From JBDTRY01 sp039931435 (GTDB lineage Bacteria > Acidobacteriota > Thermoanaerobaculia > Gp7-AA8), in contig JBDTRY010000064.1 in NCBI GenBank assembly GCA_039931435.1, positions 1 through 16,134 of the forward strand: a stretch of 16,134 bases of DNA. The letters are read 5' to 3'. Position 1 is the stretch's first letter. Every line of letters begins with the position of its first letter. A program made the translations under genes and the position numbers. Shown here piece by piece: positions 13,738 through 16,134 of this stretch. The notes below the pieces were generated by a model. The model saw only the letters and a list, made by a program, of their open reading frames with translations, did not search any database and was not told the origin of the DNA.

Positions 13738-13769
13738 GTATAGAATCCTCCGCACTTCAGCAACGGAGG
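13738..13769 (+). promoter_or_regulatory. Esterase promoter box and dyad covering the ribosome binding site
   Basis: GTATAGAATCC (13738-13748) holds TAGAAT, a good -10, and is an exact repeat of the box before the lipoprotein gene. Overlapping its end, CCTCCG (13747-13752) and CGGAGG (13764-13769) form a perfect 6-bp dyad with an 11-base loop. CGGAGG is also the ribosome binding site of the esterase, so the dyad could hide it in the mRNA if transcription starts far enough upstream, or serve as a protein site. No convincing -35 is present. Confidence 0.4.
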
Positions 13770-13775
13770 CTCTTC

Positions 13776-14483
13776 TTGGTCCGCGACTACATCAAGTGGT
13801 ACAGCCCGAATGTCTTTCGTGAAATGGAATTCCTCTGGTTCGGACACTCAGGACGACCTCTGATTGTCTTTCCTACGTCCGGCGGCAGCTTCTTTGAAAA
13901 CGAGGATTTTCACCTCATCGATTCGCTGGCTGACAAGATCGAACGCGGCGAGTTGCAGGTCATCTGCGTGGACTCGCTGGACCGTGAGACGTGGCACAAC
14001 GAGTCCATCCACCCGGCTGATCGGGCCGCAAGGCACGAACAGTACGATCACTATCTCCGCGACGAGGTGGTGCCCTACATTCAGAACCGCGCCGGAAGAA
14101 ACGACCTCATAGTCTACGGAGCAAGTTTCGGTGGGTATCACGCCGCGAACTTCGCCGGACGGCATCCGGACGTGGTCAGCCGGGCAATCATCTTCTCCGG
14201 TGTGTACGACATTCACCGCGCCGTCGACGGCTACTGGGACGAGCGCTGCTATTTCAACTGTCCCGTGGCCTACATTCCCAACGTCAACGGTGATGCCTGG
14301 CACGAGCTCTCCCACGTGGAATGGGTCATCGCCACCGGCGAACACGATTCGCTGATCAACGAGAACCGGGATTTCGCCTGGATGTTGCAGATGAAGGGGC
14401 TCCCGGTCTATTCGGAATTCTGGCCCGGGCAGTTCGGCCATGACTGGCCCTGGTGGCGGGAGCACCTGCGACGGTTTGTGTGA
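13776..14483 (+). CDS. Alpha/beta-hydrolase, esterase (PF00756-like) family
   Basis: The 235-residue protein has a complete catalytic triad by position: GASFGG nucleophile elbow (115-120, Ser117), GEHDS (188-192, Asp191) and FGHDWPWW (220-227, His222). An oxyanion-type turn FPTSGGSFFENEDF is at 32-45. No signal peptide, so cytoplasmic. The start is taken as TTG 13776 because a strong CGGAGG lies six bases upstream; a more upstream GTG at 13725 would place the promoter box inside the gene. It is divergent from the four-gene amidoligase operon, sharing 150 bp of upstream DNA. It probably belongs to the same pathway, perhaps hydrolysing an ester, thioester or amide of the product. Family call good, role inferred. 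Confidence 0.85.
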   Translation: MVRDYIKWYSPNVFREMEFLWFGHSGRPLIVFPTSGGSFFENEDFHLIDSLADKIERGELQVICVDSLDRETWHNESIHPADRAARHEQYDHYLRDEVVPYIQNRAGRNDLIVYGASFGGYHAANFAGRHPDVVSRAIIFSGVYDIHRAVDGYWDERCYFNCPVAYIPNVNGDAWHELSHVEWVIATGEHDSLINENRDFAWMLQMKGLPVYSEFWPGQFGHDWPWWREHLRRFV

Positions 14484-14503
14484 GAGGCGAGAGGCGGAGA
14501 GGC
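14482..14503 (+). repeat. Three near-tandem GAGAGGC units
   Basis: GAGAGGC occurs at 14482-14488, 14489-14495 and 14497-14503, overlapping the esterase stop codon (TGA, 14481-14483). It may reflect slippage; no function is evident. Confidence 0.45.
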
Positions 14504-14507
14504 GCCC

Positions 14508-14520
14508 TCATCCCGAGCGG
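14508..14520 (+). repeat. 13-bp fragment of the dispersed element
   Basis: TCATCCCGAGCGG is identical to 14624-14636, the start of the complete inverted-repeat element 116 bp downstream. It looks like the end of a decayed second copy, because nothing past 14520 matches. Confidence 0.5.
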
Positions 14521-14622
14521 AGCCCACGGGCAGGTGGCGCGGATGCGCCTGATCTATGTTGTGGTTCTTACAAGCGAGAGCACAGCGGGGCGCTGAACCA
14601 GGGTGAGGAAACTATGAGCGCC

Positions 14623-14725
14623 GTCATCCCGAGCGGGATCGAGGGACCCCAGTGGCCGGGGGGCACGATCCCCGGGGTGATTACCACCCGCCCCTCTGGG
14701 ATTCCTCGCTCACGCTCGGAATGAC
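14623..14725. repeat. Dispersed inverted-repeat element (GTCATYCC...GGAATGAC type)
   Basis: The left arm, 14623-14650, begins GTCATCCCGAGCGGGATC. The right arm, 14698-14725, read on the other strand, begins GTCATTCCGAGCGTGAGC. The 28-base arms differ at five positions. Between them lies a GC-rich 47-bp core. Elements with these ends (often GTCATCCTGAGCGAAGCGA...) are familiar intergenic repeats in Acidobacteriota and other GC-rich genomes. It could fold as one long hairpin. No transposase is encoded, so any movement would be non-autonomous. Confidence 0.7.
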
Positions 14726-14792
14726 CTGCTCGGCGAAGATGCACCCTGGCCAATTCCCCGCGATTAGCCCCGTTCTTGCAGGCTTTTTCAGC

Positions 14793-15455
14793 ATGCGTTT
14801 CCGCAACCGGCGTGAGGCCGGACTCGCACTGGCAGGGATGCTCTCGCATCACGCCGGACGCAACGATCTCCTCGTTATGGCCCTTCCGCGCGGAGGCGTT
14901 CCCGTCGCTTTCGAAATTGCCCGCGCCCTCCACGCCCCACTCGATGTCTTCCTCGTGCGAAAGCTGGGAGTCCCCGGACACGAGGAGCTGGCCATGGGAG
15001 CCATCGCCGCTGGCGACGTACGCGTCCTCAACGAGGACGTGGTCCGAAGCTACGGCATTCCGCAGCGGGTGATCGACACGGTGGCCGAGCGCGAGTCGAA
15101 GGAGTTGCGGCGCCGCGAAGAACTGTACCGGAATGGAAGTGCTCCCGACGTCCATGGCCGCACCATCATCATCGTCGACGATGGTCTGGCCACGGGGTCC
15201 ACCATGCGCGCTGCGGTGACGGCTCTTCGCCTTCAGAATCCGGCAGCGATTATCGTGGCCGTTCCTACTGGTGCGGCCCAGACCTGCCGCGAATTCGAAA
15301 AGATTGCGGAGGAAGTGGTCTGCGCCATGACCCCTTCGAACTTCCAGGCCGTGGGTCTCTGGTACGTAGACTTCGACCAAACGACGGACGAGGAGGTGCG
15401 GGACCTCCTTGAAGAGTCACTGCTGTACAGGAGCCGGCCCGCCGGGTCTCGCTGA
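14793..15455 (+). CDS. Phosphoribosyltransferase-family protein
   Basis: The protein has 220 residues. The 13-residue PRPP-binding motif IIIVDDGLATGST is at 125-137 (Asp129, Asp130), and ALPRGGVPVAFEIA (30-43) forms the usual N-terminal loop that binds pyrophosphate. FLVRKLGVPGHEELAMGAIA (53-72) is characteristic of a subfamily predicted to be a phosphoribosyltransferase, often linked to a dienelactone-hydrolase-like domain. The substrate base is unknown. The ATG at 14793 gives MRFRNRREAG, the normal start of the family; further upstream the frame runs through the dispersed repeat and has no similarity. The ribosome binding site is weak. It is 17 bases ahead of the hydrolase gene, and the two probably form an operon. 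Confidence 0.9.
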   Translation: MRFRNRREAGLALAGMLSHHAGRNDLLVMALPRGGVPVAFEIARALHAPLDVFLVRKLGVPGHEELAMGAIAAGDVRVLNEDVVRSYGIPQRVIDTVAERESKELRRREELYRNGSAPDVHGRTIIIVDDGLATGSTMRAAVTALRLQNPAAIIVAVPTGAAQTCREFEKIAEEVVCAMTPSNFQAVGLWYVDFDQTTDEEVRDLLEESLLYRSRPAGSR

Positions 15456-15472
15456 ATACCACGGAGATAGCC

Positions 15473-16134
15473 ATGCAACGCGAGATACGCGTCGAGATCG
15501 CCACCGGAACCCACCTGGTCGGGGATCTGGTTGTGCCTCAAGCCGCCCGCGGTGTCGTGCTCTTCGCCCATGGCAGCGGGAGCAGCCGTCACAGCAGCCG
15601 GAATCAGTACGTCGCCTCCGAGTTGCAGAAGGGTGGCATGGCTACTCTGCTCATCGACCTGCTCACCGCGGAGGAAGAACGAGAGGACATGCGCGGCGGA
15701 CACCTGCGATTCGACATCGGTCTGCTGGCTGATCGCCTCTTCCGCGCCAGCGAATGGCTGGCGGCTGAAAACGCAACGCGTACGCTCCGCATCGGCCTGT
15801 TCGGGGCCAGCACCGGAGGCGGAGCGGCACTTGTTGCCGCAGCGCGTCAACCGGAACGAATCGCCGCCGTCGTTTCTCGCGGAGGACGGCCCGACCTGGC
15901 CGGAGAGGCGCTGGCGCAGGTCCTTGCCCCGACCCTGCTCCTCGTCGGTGGCCGCGACACACCGGTCATCGATATGAATCGCGACGCGTACGAGCGGCTT
16001 TCTGCCGTCCGCGAGATGACGATCATTCCGGGAGCCTCCCATCTGTTCGAGGAGCCTGGCACACTCGAACAGGTTTCACGCCTGGCTCGAACGTGGTTCG
16101 AGCGTTATCTCGAAGTGAGAGATGATAACGAGAG
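15473..16134 (+). CDS. Dienelactone-hydrolase-like alpha/beta hydrolase (C-terminus beyond window)
   Basis: At least 220 residues are present and the frame is open at the window end, though the core looks nearly complete. The nucleophile elbow is GASTGGGAAL (111-120, Ser113), the acid LLLVGGRDTPV (155-165, Asp162) and the histidine PGASHLFEEPG (186-196, His190). VLFAHGSGSSRHSSRN (29-44) contains the oxyanion turn. GGAG lies six bases before the ATG at 15473. I recall this hydrolase type as the fusion partner of the upstream phosphoribosyltransferase type in some bacteria; here they are separate adjacent genes. Cytoplasmic; substrate unknown. Confidence 0.9.
   Translation, partial: MQREIRVEIATGTHLVGDLVVPQAARGVVLFAHGSGSSRHSSRNQYVASELQKGGMATLLIDLLTAEEEREDMRGGHLRFDIGLLADRLFRASEWLAAENATRTLRIGLFGASTGGGAALVAAARQPERIAAVVSRGGRPDLAGEALAQVLAPTLLLVGGRDTPVIDMNRDAYERLSAVREMTIIPGASHLFEEPGTLEQVSRLARTWFERYLEVRDDNE

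Larger units (their letters stand above)
14484..14792. other. Repeat-bearing intergenic region
   Basis: This 309-bp region has no convincing gene. It holds three near-tandem GAGAGGC units, a small GGCGC-GGAT-GCGCC hairpin (14536-14549), a fragment of the dispersed element (14508-14520) and a complete copy (14623-14725). No promoter could be assigned to the phosphoribosyltransferase gene that follows. Confidence 0.5.

Noticed and set aside
13626..13847. Longer start for the RimK-like ATP-grasp
   Set aside because: The extra 74 residues have no family resemblance and overlap the divergent esterase gene; ATG 13625 has a strong ribosome binding site.
14482..14725. CRISPR-like array
   Set aside because: Units are too short, unevenly spaced and without unique spacers; the pattern is simple tandem and inverted repeats.
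14652..14792. Upstream start for the phosphoribosyltransferase
   Set aside because: The added residues are translated from the dispersed repeat and do not match the family.
14568..15380. 270-residue minus-strand reading frame
   Set aside because: Antisense to the phosphoribosyltransferase, running through the dispersed repeat; no motif.

Overview
The window is GC-rich (about 60% by eye) and densely coded on both strands. Taxonomic placement is inference. A transmembrane Ser/Thr kinase fused to a TolB/WD40-like propeller, a long-insert M16 peptidase, an S/T/A-rich lipoprotein and dispersed GTCATYCC...GGAATGAC inverted-repeat elements together resemble Acidobacteriota or a neighbouring lineage of soil or sediment bacteria. 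The recA gene is chromosomal housekeeping. I see no integrase, transposase, phage gene, tRNA, rRNA or CRISPR array.

Left part (1-5581): the N-terminal part of an exported M16 zinc peptidase (minus, cut by the window edge). Next is a short in-frame chimera that looks like the start of a nucleotidyltransferase joined to the end of a metallophosphoesterase, probably a deletion remnant. It is followed by a small conserved-looking hypothetical gene. Then comes a complete recA (minus) with a clear intrinsic terminator and a 22-bp perfect dyad in its upstream region, a lipoprotein gene (plus), a 67-residue membrane protein (minus) and a PAP2-type membrane phosphatase/transferase (plus).

Middle (5628-9012): a 907-residue receptor-like Ser/Thr kinase (minus) whose start faces a BrnT-type toxin gene. 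The toxin overlaps by 14 nt a small antitoxin-like gene that is not classical BrnA. The toxin appears to be read from a leaderless promoter with a small palindrome on its -10.

Right part (9155-14483), the most interesting block: four minus-strand genes in the order RimK/D-Ala-ligase-like ATP-grasp, GCS2/YbdK carboxylate-amine ligase, class I glutamine-amidotransferase-fold protein, and glutathionylspermidine-synthase-like ATP-grasp. The gaps are 42, 41 and 2 nt. A divergent serine esterase gene shares their 150-bp intergenic region. Three amide-bond-forming enzymes, an amidotransferase/peptidase-fold protein and an alpha/beta hydrolase suggest a pathway that builds and trims a small non-ribosomal (possibly gamma-glutamyl) peptide or amide. 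The product cannot be read from the sequence.

End (14484-16134): a 309-bp intergenic stretch holding short repeats and a 103-bp inverted-repeat element. It is followed by a phosphoribosyltransferase gene and, 17 nt later, a dienelactone-hydrolase-like gene that runs off the window. This looks like a split version of an arrangement that I recall as a fusion in other bacteria.
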